DNA of 42,911 bases, taken from positions 1 through 42,911 of the IMG/VR virus record IMGVR_UViG_3300040801_002747, one strand, 5' to 3'. The notes under the pieces were generated by a model that worked only from the letters and a program-made list of their open reading frames with translations, was not told where the DNA came from and did no database searches. Source of the stretch: a virus. Both the position numbers and the translations under genes were made by a program. Positions 31,267 through 37,966 of the stretch are shown here, piece after piece (the first letter of the stretch is position 1; every line of letters begins with the position of its first letter).

Positions 31267-32135
31267 GAGTTGAAAGTTGTTTTGAAGGTTTCGAATTGTT
31301 CTTTTGTTGTATTCTTGCCATAGGTTTTGTGAAATTCTTTGTGACAAGAACGACACAAAGTAACCCCATTTGACACTTCATAACGCTGTTTCGGGTTTGC
31401 CATATAAGAATTCAAGTGGTGGGCGACACATTGATGGTTGTGTGAGCACAAAACACATGACCAACAATCTCTTGTTCGTACTTGCTTTGACCATGTTTTG
31501 TTTTTGTGGGATCGTCTATCTTCAACACGTTGTGTTTCAGTGATATTTGTATTAAAATTCGGGTGTTTGTTACCAGATCGTGCTTCGCCCTCACAACAAC
31601 GCAACATACCACCATCACGTAAGATTCGAGCTCTTGTGTTCCTGTACTGGTTGTGTTTATTGCAGTATATGGTTATTTTGCTGTGCCAATCTTTAAATTC
31701 ACCAACCAGTACATAATCGTGTGTTTGTAATATAGGCGACAATACTAGTTGCTTTGAGTGCTGGACACAACATTCAAATTTAAAATTAGTATGTCGTAAT
31801 GTGTGCCAACAAGTGTTGCGTTCGCCACCGTGTTTGGTGCAACGCCAGGTTTGTTTAGATTGTGATCCTCTGTATTCAGAATCGTCAAAATCTAAATCAT
31901 TTGATGTGGCGAACTTCCTGGCTTGCTTCAAAGTCTGTTGTTGTTTTAATTCAACACTACAACACTTTAACCGTTTGGATGTGCGTAATTTGTCATAGGA
32001 CATTTCGTGCGTGGAGTTGTGTAATCGACACGTCCACCTGTGTTTAAATTTGGAATTTACATACACATCATCTTCAAACACGCAGTTGATATTCCTGCAC
32101 AACTCATCTATAATATCTGTATTGATTTTAGACAT
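31263..32135 (-). CDS. HNH homing endonuclease with repeated zinc-like N-terminus
   Basis: 290 aa on the minus strand from the ATG at 32135 (GGGGAG in front). Residues about 15-180 carry Cys/His-rich repeats (RWTCRLHNSTHEMSYDKLRT, TWRCTKHGGERNTCW, ITIYCNKHNQYRN), DNA-binding units. The C-terminal HNH domain reads CWSCVLCSHNHQCVAHHLNSY then NGVTLCRSCHKEFHKTYG: two CxxC pairs and the HH/N/H residues. CATAAATA at 32159-32166 is a candidate late promoter with a 23-nt gap. Inserted convergently beside 31266. Confidence 0.88.
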   Translation of the reverse strand: MSKINTDIIDELCRNINCVFEDDVYVNSKFKHRWTCRLHNSTHEMSYDKLRTSKRLKCCSVELKQQQTLKQARKFATSNDLDFDDSEYRGSQSKQTWRCTKHGGERNTCWHTLRHTNFKFECCVQHSKQLVLSPILQTHDYVLVGEFKDWHSKITIYCNKHNQYRNTRARILRDGGMLRCCEGEARSGNKHPNFNTNITETQRVEDRRSHKNKTWSKQVRTRDCWSCVLCSHNHQCVAHHLNSYMANPKQRYEVSNGVTLCRSCHKEFHKTYGKNTTKEQFETFKTTFNS

Positions 32136-32158
32136 CACCACTCCCCATACTTTAATGG

Positions 32159-32166
32159 TATTTATG
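32159..32166 (-). promoter_or_regulatory. Late-type box CATAAATA for the HNH gene
   Basis: Minus-strand CATAAATA, 23 nt before the ATG at 32135. Unlike the leaderless group, the leader here is long enough to hold GGGGAG. Confidence 0.45.
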
Positions 32167-32616
32167 ACAAACATACAACTGGTAACACAAAACATTGTAA
32201 ACATTCCGTGTGGTATGATAGCACATGGGTGCAACACTTCTGGTGGATTTGGCTCGGGAGTTGCTGGAGCTATACGCAAGAAGTTCCCCCAAGCTGCAAT
32301 CGCACATCAACGTAAAGGCACAGGTGCTCATCTGTTGGGTACTGTTGACTTTGTTAACGTGGCAGAAAACATCATCGTTGCAAACTGCTACACCCAAGAA
32401 TTTTTTGGAGCGGATGGTAAAGTTTATGCGGACGTATCGCACATAGAAAAAGCTTTGGGTATTTGTTTTGCCGAAGCGGAGCGGCTTGATGTTCCACTAT
32501 ACGTGCCCCAAATCGGGTGCGGCCTGGGTGGATTGGTGTGGGACGCTGATGTTGAACCCATCATCGCAAAACACATTGATAATTTCAACGTTGATGTAAC
32601 AGTTTGCGTTTTGTAG
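32164..32616 (+). CDS. Macro-domain ADP-ribose-binding protein
   Basis: 150 aa. NIQLVTQNIVNIPCGMIAHGCNTSGGFGSGVAGAIRKKFP holds the conserved N-terminal macrodomain elements (AHGCN, GxGxGxxxAI), and VPQIGCGLGGL is the second ligand loop. Macro domains bind ADP-ribose and often hydrolyse ADP-ribose 1''-phosphate or remove ADP-ribose from targets. In this NAD-focused phage it could neutralise ADP-ribosylation or NAD-derived signals. The start overlaps the divergent HNH promoter; no clear Shine-Dalgarno. Confidence 0.88.
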   Translation: MTNIQLVTQNIVNIPCGMIAHGCNTSGGFGSGVAGAIRKKFPQAAIAHQRKGTGAHLLGTVDFVNVAENIIVANCYTQEFFGADGKVYADVSHIEKALGICFAEAERLDVPLYVPQIGCGLGGLVWDADVEPIIAKHIDNFNVDVTVCVL

Positions 32617-32683
32617 TGGGATTGGGTTCACCGCCGTTATGTTTCATATATACAGTTAAGAACAATTTGCCTTTGGGGATAAT

Positions 32684-32875
32684 ATGAACAACAATATTTT
32701 GACAGACAACACAGTAGTTTGGTATGTGGTGATGGTTGATGGCCGTGAGGTATCACAACGCACTGAATCCAAAATGATTGCTGAACAAGCACTCGCTCAA
32801 CTTCCAGAAGGTACTCGGGCGGTCGCATCTGTTGTTCCCGTAACTGCTTCTGGACAACAAGTACTGTTGGGTTAA
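32684..32875 (+). CDS. Hypothetical protein, 63 aa
   Basis: ATG at 32684 with TTGGGGA upstream. It looks like a small mixed alpha/beta protein (VVWYVVMVDGREVSQRTES, then a helix, then VASVVPV). No family recognised. Confidence 0.6.
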   Translation: MNNNILTDNTVVWYVVMVDGREVSQRTESKMIAEQALAQLPEGTRAVASVVPVTASGQQVLLG

Positions 32876-32878
32876 GTC

Positions 32879-33040
32879 ATGATCGGTAGAGCTAAATTTA
32901 TTGCCGAACTTCAAGAAACGCTGCACGTATTGTGTACAAACATCGAAGAACGCGAAACAATTGACCCCGATCTGGCAATAATCAGAGAGCTTGCCGAACA
33001 GATGATGGAAGAGGTAGAATCCCTAAGCGACGACTTGTAA
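32879..33040 (+). CDS. Hypothetical protein, 53 aa
   Basis: ATG three bases after the previous stop. Entirely helical and acidic (RETIDPDLAIIRELAEQ, then EEVESLSDDL). Too short for the usual gene cutoff but with a sensible start position. Function unknown. Confidence 0.55.
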   Translation: MIGRAKFIAELQETLHVLCTNIEERETIDPDLAIIRELAEQMMEEVESLSDDL

Positions 33041-33043
33041 ATA

Positions 33044-33060
33044 TACAAATAGGGGTTATT
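33044..33060 (+). promoter_or_regulatory. Late-like box TACAAATA with GGGG
   Basis: TACAAATA (33044-33051) followed by GGGGTTATT and the ATG at 33061. A possible late promoter for the two MKLxE genes that follow. Confidence 0.4.
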
Positions 33061-33945
33061 ATGAAACTAACAGAGTTGACAGAAAACAAGAAAGCACTTG
33101 GCGAAATCGGTGCTGGACGGATTAAACAGAATGATATTACTCCAACTCTGTCATATTTCGCGAAACTGTCGGGTGTACCAATCAGACATCTGCACAAGAT
33201 TGGATCGACGGGAAAACTAGCATCTAGTGGTGATATCGATATTGCCATCGACACAACCATTCACAAACACGAAAAAGTTCACACTACCCTGGTGTCAGCA
33301 CTTGGTGCTGACAAAGTTACTAGTAACCACGGGACAGGTGTCACGTCATATGCTATTCCAATCAAAGGCGACGAAAAGAACGGCTTGGTACAAGTTGATG
33401 TGATGTATGTTGCCAACGTTGAATGGGCTAAGTTCTCATACCATTCGGCTGGGGATCGATCACGCTACAAGGGTGCTGTGCGAACTATACTGATATCCGC
33501 AGTCGCTGCAGCTCTCAATACAAAAGGCACAGATTATTTCGAGTACACAGATGATGGATCTTTGTCCATTAGAGCAGGGCGTTCGCTGGATCTGAATCAA
33601 GGTCTGCGCCGTATCTTCCAATATCTGCCCGACCGCAAAGATGGTAAAGGCAAGATGAAGAATATGAAATCTATACCGATTGACGATTTTAAAGAGATGT
33701 TTCCGGAAGTTGAAGTAAATAATGGACAGGTGATAATCGATGAACCAGAAAGGGTTGTTAAAATGCTGTTCGGTGGATCCGTAACACCATCTGATGTAGA
33801 ATCAGCGGAACAGGTGCTTTCGTTGATTAAACGTAAATTTAGCGATGAAGAACAAACGAAGATTTTTGACATTGCCCGGAAACGTGCAAAGGGCTTATCG
33901 GCCAAAATGAGACTACCGGCGGAAATATCTGATGAAACTGAATGA
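33061..33945 (+). CDS. Nucleotidyltransferase with MKLTEL N-terminus
   Basis: 294 aa. IGSTGKLASSGDIDIAID (about residues 43-60) is the Pol-beta superfamily GS...DxD motif and VQVDVMYV (about residue 105) supplies the third acid. So it could transfer nucleotides to RNA, DNA, small molecules or protein side chains. The N-terminus MKLTELTEN belongs to the shared signature family. Together these suggest a packaged effector that modifies a host target early in infection. Overlaps the next gene by 14 bases. Confidence 0.75.
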   Translation: MKLTELTENKKALGEIGAGRIKQNDITPTLSYFAKLSGVPIRHLHKIGSTGKLASSGDIDIAIDTTIHKHEKVHTTLVSALGADKVTSNHGTGVTSYAIPIKGDEKNGLVQVDVMYVANVEWAKFSYHSAGDRSRYKGAVRTILISAVAAALNTKGTDYFEYTDDGSLSIRAGRSLDLNQGLRRIFQYLPDRKDGKGKMKNMKSIPIDDFKEMFPEVEVNNGQVIIDEPERVVKMLFGGSVTPSDVESAEQVLSLIKRKFSDEEQTKIFDIARKRAKGLSAKMRLPAEISDETE

Positions 33946-34315
33946 AATCCTGAACGAATCAACAACTGAGACATATCTTGTAAATTTGAAAGACGGAGCT
34001 GGGTTCAATGTAACCGCTTCTTCTTCACAAGAAGCCCGTGAAAAAGCGAAAGGTAAGCTACGTGCCGGTCAGGTAATCAAGAACGTCATTAAGGATGTTC
34101 AGGGTTCGAGTGACCTCGAATCCAAGAAGTCCAAACTGAAAAAGTTCGTTGAGAACAGCCGCAACCTGCAAAAGGAACCTTCTCAACAGAAGAAGTTCAT
34201 CCGTCAAATAGACAACGCTACCACTGCTGGCAAGCTTCAAACAATATCAGATGCAATAAGTGCGTACGGCGATAAGTCAGACACGAAGAAAGAGCAGAGA
34301 GACGACAAAGACTAG
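33932..34315 (+). CDS. MKLNEI protein, candidate internal head protein
   Basis: 127 aa, ATG inside the previous gene. MKLNEILNEST has Ile-Leu-Asn-Glu before Ser, which fits the T4 gp21 cleavage rule well (Leu/Ile-X-Glu). The rest is highly charged and basic (KKSKLKKFVENSRN, QQKKFIRQ), low in hydrophobics, like a DNA-associated head protein. Confidence 0.65.
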   Translation: MKLNEILNESTTETYLVNLKDGAGFNVTASSSQEAREKAKGKLRAGQVIKNVIKDVQGSSDLESKKSKLKKFVENSRNLQKEPSQQKKFIRQIDNATTAGKLQTISDAISAYGDKSDTKKEQRDDKD

Positions 34316-34383
34316 TCCGTTGGGTGTGTTGTACAGGGATCAATTCCAGTATAATTATCGCTTAATAACGGAGTTCTGACAAA

Positions 34384-34701
34384 ATGTGCTACAATGCGCT
34401 CTGGATCGATGACACAAGGCCCCAGCCAGAAGATGATGAAGAGTTTGTGTGGGCTAATGCCAGGAGCTTCCACGAAGCGATCGTTAAGCTGGAGTTGCTG
34501 GATTTTGATCACGTAAGCTTTGCAGACGACCTGAAGACACTATACGGTGAACAGGAATTATCAGGTTATGACGTGGCGTTGTGGTTGGTCATACAACTAG
34601 AGCATGGTGAAACAATACCAACGTCGTTCGATGTACACAACCACAAGTGTCCTGAAATTGCAGACCTAATTCAAGGTGTGATTGACAATCAATTAACTTG
34701 A
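34384..34701 (+). CDS. Cyclic-phosphate-processing receiver-like protein
   Basis: 105 aa. LWIDDTRPQPEDDE, then VSFADDL, SGYDVALWLV and FDVHNHKCPEIADLI reproduce the elements of the receiver-like domain proposed to act on cyclic phosphates in RNA-repair or defence-related contexts. The acidic residues DD and the late His motif could bind metal. A TATAAT at 34350-34355 and CGGAG before the ATG drive it. Role in phage: RNA-end repair or defence signal degradation, inferred. Confidence 0.65.
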   Translation: MCYNALWIDDTRPQPEDDEEFVWANARSFHEAIVKLELLDFDHVSFADDLKTLYGEQELSGYDVALWLVIQLEHGETIPTSFDVHNHKCPEIADLIQGVIDNQLT

Positions 34702-34707
34702 CCTAAG

Positions 34708-34751
34708 TCAATTTCTCCTATATTGTATTGTTATAATATAGGAGAAATTGA
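34708..34751 (+). promoter_or_regulatory. Extended -10 promoter inside a perfect 16-bp inverted repeat
   Basis: TCAATTTCTCCTATAT (34708-34723) and ATATAGGAGAAATTGA (34736-34751) are perfect inverted copies. TG-T-TATAAT at 34729-34737; +1 near 34744, inside the right arm. GGAG (34741-34744) is the Shine-Dalgarno, so a local transcript would barely contain it while read-through RNA would hide it. A DNA operator is the alternative explanation. Confidence 0.7.
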
Positions 34752-34752
34752 C

Positions 34753-35649
34753 ATGGAATTAAACTGGGCGCCAACTTACCCCGACGGGAAATCAATAATT
34801 GTCAGAGATGATAACTACCGTGACGAGTGGTTGATGGATCGTTTCAGTGCTGAGCAGTTGTTGGAAAACCCATACCTAATCAGAAAGATGTCAGCAAGGA
34901 TGTGTGAGTTATTCTTAGCACACTATAGAGGCAAGCGAATTCTCAACAAAACGAACAAAAAGGATTCATCCATCTCTATTACTGACACTAAAAATGCTGT
35001 ACAAGAGCGATTAAGGGAAGTCAATAGAGCTAGTTCCGAATATGACTTCACCAAGAACAAGCAAACGTTGTTGGAACAATACAACGATGAGATAAACACA
35101 CTAGCTGATAGAGTCGCCTTACGTCCTGGTACCAGGGAGCGCGAACTTCGTGTGCATGGCCAAAAGAATAGAAGCACGTTATTTGACTTTCCGGCAACAC
35201 TGACTGGGTTGATTTCGGAAGCAGCATACGAATCTCGTGAAAAAAACCCAAAGGCGTTGCTGATCAAAGAGCACTTCTTCCCGCGCACAGCTCTTGCTAC
35301 TTATCTAGCCGAAGTAGTTATTAACAATAAGTTAAATGACCCCACATACCAATCCACACCGGCCTGCATACTACCAACTGTATATGTGGCATCTTTCTGC
35401 AGCATCACCACACCGAGCGAGAATCAGGATTTGATCAAATACCAAGGTACGAACGTATTCGAGTCCCCTGCTGACGCTTACCGAAAAGCTGGTATACGGA
35501 TGGTTATCACGGACGATGTCAAAGTCCACTATTCGTGGGCAAATCTGGCTACCATATTCAACAAGCCCCTACCATTACCCAAAGTCAGTGATTTTGATAC
35601 AGATGGTACTGGTTTGTTTGTAGAAGTTAGCCAGGTGAGAGACTCCTAG
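34753..35649 (+). CDS. Hypothetical protein, 298 aa
   Basis: ATG two bases after the inverted repeat. Soluble protein; the N-terminal half is helical and charged (EQLLENPYLIRKM, KNKQTLLEQYNDEINTLADRVA), the C-terminal half has a conserved-looking block (KEHFFPRTALATYLAEVV, ACILPTVYVASFCSIT). No domain recognised. Its promoter repeat suggests dosage-sensitive expression. Confidence 0.65.
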   Translation: MELNWAPTYPDGKSIIVRDDNYRDEWLMDRFSAEQLLENPYLIRKMSARMCELFLAHYRGKRILNKTNKKDSSISITDTKNAVQERLREVNRASSEYDFTKNKQTLLEQYNDEINTLADRVALRPGTRERELRVHGQKNRSTLFDFPATLTGLISEAAYESREKNPKALLIKEHFFPRTALATYLAEVVINNKLNDPTYQSTPACILPTVYVASFCSITTPSENQDLIKYQGTNVFESPADAYRKAGIRMVITDDVKVHYSWANLATIFNKPLPLPKVSDFDTDGTGLFVEVSQVRDS

Positions 35650-35662
35650 CTATCTATTAATG

Positions 35663-35697
35663 TATAATGGGTTCATCAACTAACAACAGAGAAGAAA
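35663..35697 (+). promoter_or_regulatory. Conserved-leader promoter, copy 7
   Basis: TATAAT 35663-35668, N6 GGGTTC, ATCAACTAACAACAGAG from +1 at 35675. The arms here pair poorly, unlike copies 3, 5 and 6. Confidence 0.75.
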
Positions 35698-36432
35698 ATG
35701 ACATACGAAGTGAACCTAACTGATGAACAGACTGCCAAAATCGAAACAATATTCAAATGCAAAACTGATCAAGAAATTGTAGACATTTTTGGTAGTTATG
35801 TTGGAAATCTTGTTGGCAAAATCAGCAAGAAGGGGACGGTTGATCCGAAAGTGGATAAGTTGTTTGGTGGGTACATTCGTTATATGTTGAATGTTAAACC
35901 TGACCTGAATAGGACGCCTCACTTCATAAAGTTGGCAGTGGCTCTGCCGAAACGATTCCAACCTGATATTGATGAGCCAATATCAGAACCGGTGCCAAAA
36001 CCAAAACCTGTCAAGGTTCAACACTCAACGTCGAAGGTGCCTGGTGTTGCAACAGCAATCACAAACCCCGAACGAGATGAAGACGGAACGTTCACTGATA
36101 TGCCACACGAGCTCCAGATTGCTATCAAATACCAATCTCTGTACAATAGCGCTACCAAGCGTGACCTTGCTTTTGATCTGTCCCTGGCGGATGTTGGCAA
36201 ACTACTTACCCGAAAGACTTGCTACTACACCGGAGCACGTTTGAAGGGTTCGGGTGTTTCACGGCGTACAATTGATCGTCTGGATGCTGACTTGGGTTAT
36301 GTGAAAGGTAATGTGGTAGCGTGCACACATACAGCAAACCAACTCAAGAACTATCTATTCGAAAGTGAGTTCTCTGAAATTCGGACAACGAAGAAGATGC
36401 TTCAGAATTTGCTGAAGAAGATGCCTGATTAG
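35698..36432 (+). CDS. HNH-like nuclease
   Basis: 244 aa. The C-terminal part reads RKTCYYTGARLKG, SRRTIDRLDADLGYVKGNVVACTHTANQLKNYL: the C-x-x-TG, DRLD...GYVxGNVVxC...N order of HNH-type endonucleases that lack a second zinc pair. The N-terminal half is helical with a Pro-rich hinge (EPVPKPKPVKVQ). The gene sits in the phage's normal leader-driven operon set rather than being inserted on the opposite strand, so it may be a core nuclease, such as a recombination or host-DNA-degradation enzyme. Confidence 0.75.
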   Translation: MTYEVNLTDEQTAKIETIFKCKTDQEIVDIFGSYVGNLVGKISKKGTVDPKVDKLFGGYIRYMLNVKPDLNRTPHFIKLAVALPKRFQPDIDEPISEPVPKPKPVKVQHSTSKVPGVATAITNPERDEDGTFTDMPHELQIAIKYQSLYNSATKRDLAFDLSLADVGKLLTRKTCYYTGARLKGSGVSRRTIDRLDADLGYVKGNVVACTHTANQLKNYLFESEFSEIRTTKKMLQNLLKKMPD

Positions 36433-36460
36433 TGGTGTTTTGTTTATAGCAGTTTTTACA

Positions 36461-36539
36461 TATAATCAGGTGATCTTTGGGGGCACTTGCGGTTAAATAG
36501 ACACACTAACACTTAACCACTAACCCCTCGGGAACAAAA
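36461..36539 (+). promoter_or_regulatory. Leader of the DUF1127 genes with nested inverted repeats
   Basis: TATAAT at 36461-36466. GGGG (36479-36483) and CCCC (36524-36527), then GGTTAA (36491-36496) and TTAACC (36513-36518) nest around TTAAATAG, a late-promoter-like box. No gene fits in this 107-bp gap. Confidence 0.45.
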
Positions 36540-36671
36540 ATGAAAGCACTAAAGAAGTACCTTGCACGTCGTAACGCAATTGCGAATCTGTATCGCCTAA
36601 CTGACCGTCAGCTGGAAGATATCGGCATTGCTCGTAAGGATATCAAGCGTGTCGTTACCACAGGACGATAA
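36540..36671 (+). CDS. DUF1127 protein 1
   Basis: 43 aa. Residues about 17-37 YRLTDRQLEDIGIARKDIKR are the DUF1127 hallmark (L-x-x-L-x-D-x-x-L-x-D-I-G-I/V-x-R-x-D/E-I). In proteobacteria DUF1127 proteins are tiny, Arg-rich, RNA-associated regulators of stress and phosphate responses. Phage-encoded copies are unusual. ATG preceded by GGGAAC; next gene starts two bases after the stop. Confidence 0.85.
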   Translation: MKALKKYLARRNAIANLYRLTDRQLEDIGIARKDIKRVVTTGR

Positions 36672-36672
36672 T

Positions 36673-36858
36673 ATGAAATTCATCGAACGTTGGCTACACA
36701 AATTGCTTGGTATATATTACGTACCAGATGAGTCATCAGCTGCTCGTAAGCGAGCAATTCGTGAACTACAGAACATGACCGATAAGGAATTGGATGACAT
36801 TGGTGTACGCCGTTGTGATATCCGATCTCGCGTCATGGGTATGGGCGGTGATCTGTAA
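36673..36858 (+). CDS. DUF1127 protein 2
   Basis: 61 aa. An amphipathic N-terminal helix (FIERWLHKLLGIYY), then LQNMTDKELDDIGVRRCDIRSRV, a second DUF1127 domain. It has the fuller two-part organisation typical of the family. Overlaps the next ORF by one base. Confidence 0.85.
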   Translation: MKFIERWLHKLLGIYYVPDESSAARKRAIRELQNMTDKELDDIGVRRCDIRSRVMGMGGDL

Positions 36859-36983
36859 TGGGTGACCAAATTCGACAGCCAACACCATCAGAAATTAACG
36901 ATGCCGTAACAAAGGCACATGCACTACGAGCAGAGATGTTCGCAAAGATGTTTCGCAAATTATTTCGTAGAAACAAGAAGTAA
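36858..36983 (+). CDS. DUF1127-associated helix-only protein
   Basis: 41 aa. It ends AHALRAEMFAKMFRKLFRRNKK, which resembles the N-terminal helix of longer DUF1127 proteins (ALRAEAxxxLFR). It may be the separated first half of such a protein. It overlaps the minus-strand endonuclease gene by 24 bp. Confidence 0.6.
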   Translation: MGDQIRQPTPSEINDAVTKAHALRAEMFAKMFRKLFRRNKK

Positions 36984-37886
36984 TTCACGCAAAATATCAT
37001 CAACATCGTACAGTTTCGTATAGGGGATTCGTATTAACTGAATCCCTTGTTCACTGGCGTATGTGTTTTTGATCTTGTCGTTTTCTTGTAATTGTTCCAA
37101 GTAACTGTCCCCGCCAAAAATGGGTACGGGTTTGTAGTGCTGTATGCCATCATATTCAATTACCACTCTACGATCCGGTAAGAAAAAGTCATATGGAAGA
37201 GGGTATTTGTTTCGACAATCGGGGAACCTATACTCTTCTAAAAAGGAAATTTCATGTTTCTTTAGAAATAATCTAACCGCTAATTGACCTTTGGAGCTTG
37301 TGCACGAAGGGCAACCCGTTCGTTGAATGTGTAGTGCTGGGGATACCAAATACGGTCCATGTGTGGTACATACCACTTGAACTTTCGTGTGTATATTTGT
37401 ATATTCAACCAACGAATACTCATATAACTCACCATGTGTCTGCTCACTCCGCTCTACAAATTGTTCCCGCGTTAGTGTTCTTAATTTCTTGGCACATTCC
37501 GTGCACTTTCTACCAACCATGTGTCTTCCAGCTTGTTGGGTAAACGCCCCATGCTCGGGGCAGGTTATCTGTACCATGTCCGTTACAGCTGTTACAATGA
37601 TATCGCCATATAAGTAATAACCGTCATGTGTTTTGTTACTTCTTGATATAAACTGGTCGGTAGTAATTCTTCGTTTATCCGTAGCACATTCCTTACACCC
37701 CATACCTTTTCGGTGCACCTTGGGGGATTGTTTAAACTTTCCATGCACGTTGCAAACGATTGTTACAGGTGTTTTGGTGTTCATATATTCAACAAATGAA
37801 TAGTCATATAAATCGCCATGCACTTTTTTTGCATCTTCTATAAATTGTTTATATCTACGATCAAGGTTGTAGTTTGTTGATTTCAT
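36960..37886 (-). CDS. Homing endonuclease, treble-clef repeats plus Vsr/EDxHD-like nuclease
   Basis: 308 aa from the ATG at 37886 (AGGAAA in front; a TTG at 37919 is the alternative). Three zinc repeats (YDYSFVEYM, CNVHGKFKQSP, GCKEC; and relatives) fill residues about 1-190. The nuclease follows: LPYDFFLPDRRVVIEYDGIQHYKP, then IQLIRIPYTKLYDVD, with the E/D and H-Y-containing Vsr-like core. It shares architecture with the gene at 2650 but is shorter. TATAAATA at 37920-37927 is its late promoter. Confidence 0.85.
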   Translation of the reverse strand: MKSTNYNLDRRYKQFIEDAKKVHGDLYDYSFVEYMNTKTPVTIVCNVHGKFKQSPKVHRKGMGCKECATDKRRITTDQFISRSNKTHDGYYLYGDIIVTAVTDMVQITCPEHGAFTQQAGRHMVGRKCTECAKKLRTLTREQFVERSEQTHGELYEYSLVEYTNIHTKVQVVCTTHGPYLVSPALHIQRTGCPSCTSSKGQLAVRLFLKKHEISFLEEYRFPDCRNKYPLPYDFFLPDRRVVIEYDGIQHYKPVPIFGGDSYLEQLQENDKIKNTYASEQGIQLIRIPYTKLYDVDDILRELLLVSTK

Positions 37887-37919
37887 GCACTTTCCTGCTC
37901 GGGTGTTTAGTGTTGCCAA

Positions 37920-37927
37920 TATTTATA
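37920..37927 (-). promoter_or_regulatory. T4-type late promoter of the endonuclease
   Basis: Perfect TATAAATA on the minus strand, with a leader of about 27 nt before the ATG at 37886. Confidence 0.6.
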
Positions 37928-37966
37928 CCAGGTGGTATAGTGGTTAAAATTACAGGAATAGGTACC

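Noticed and set aside
34708-34751. Single shared repressor operator for all promoter palindromes
   Set aside because: Arm sequences differ completely between the promoters; only the position relative to -10 and start is common. A local operator at this one site is still possible.
37874-37966. Upstream 31-codon extension of the CCA enzyme
   Set aside because: It runs through the minus-strand late promoter and ahead of the TATAGT promoter; the ATG at 37967 starts the conserved domain and has CAGGA.
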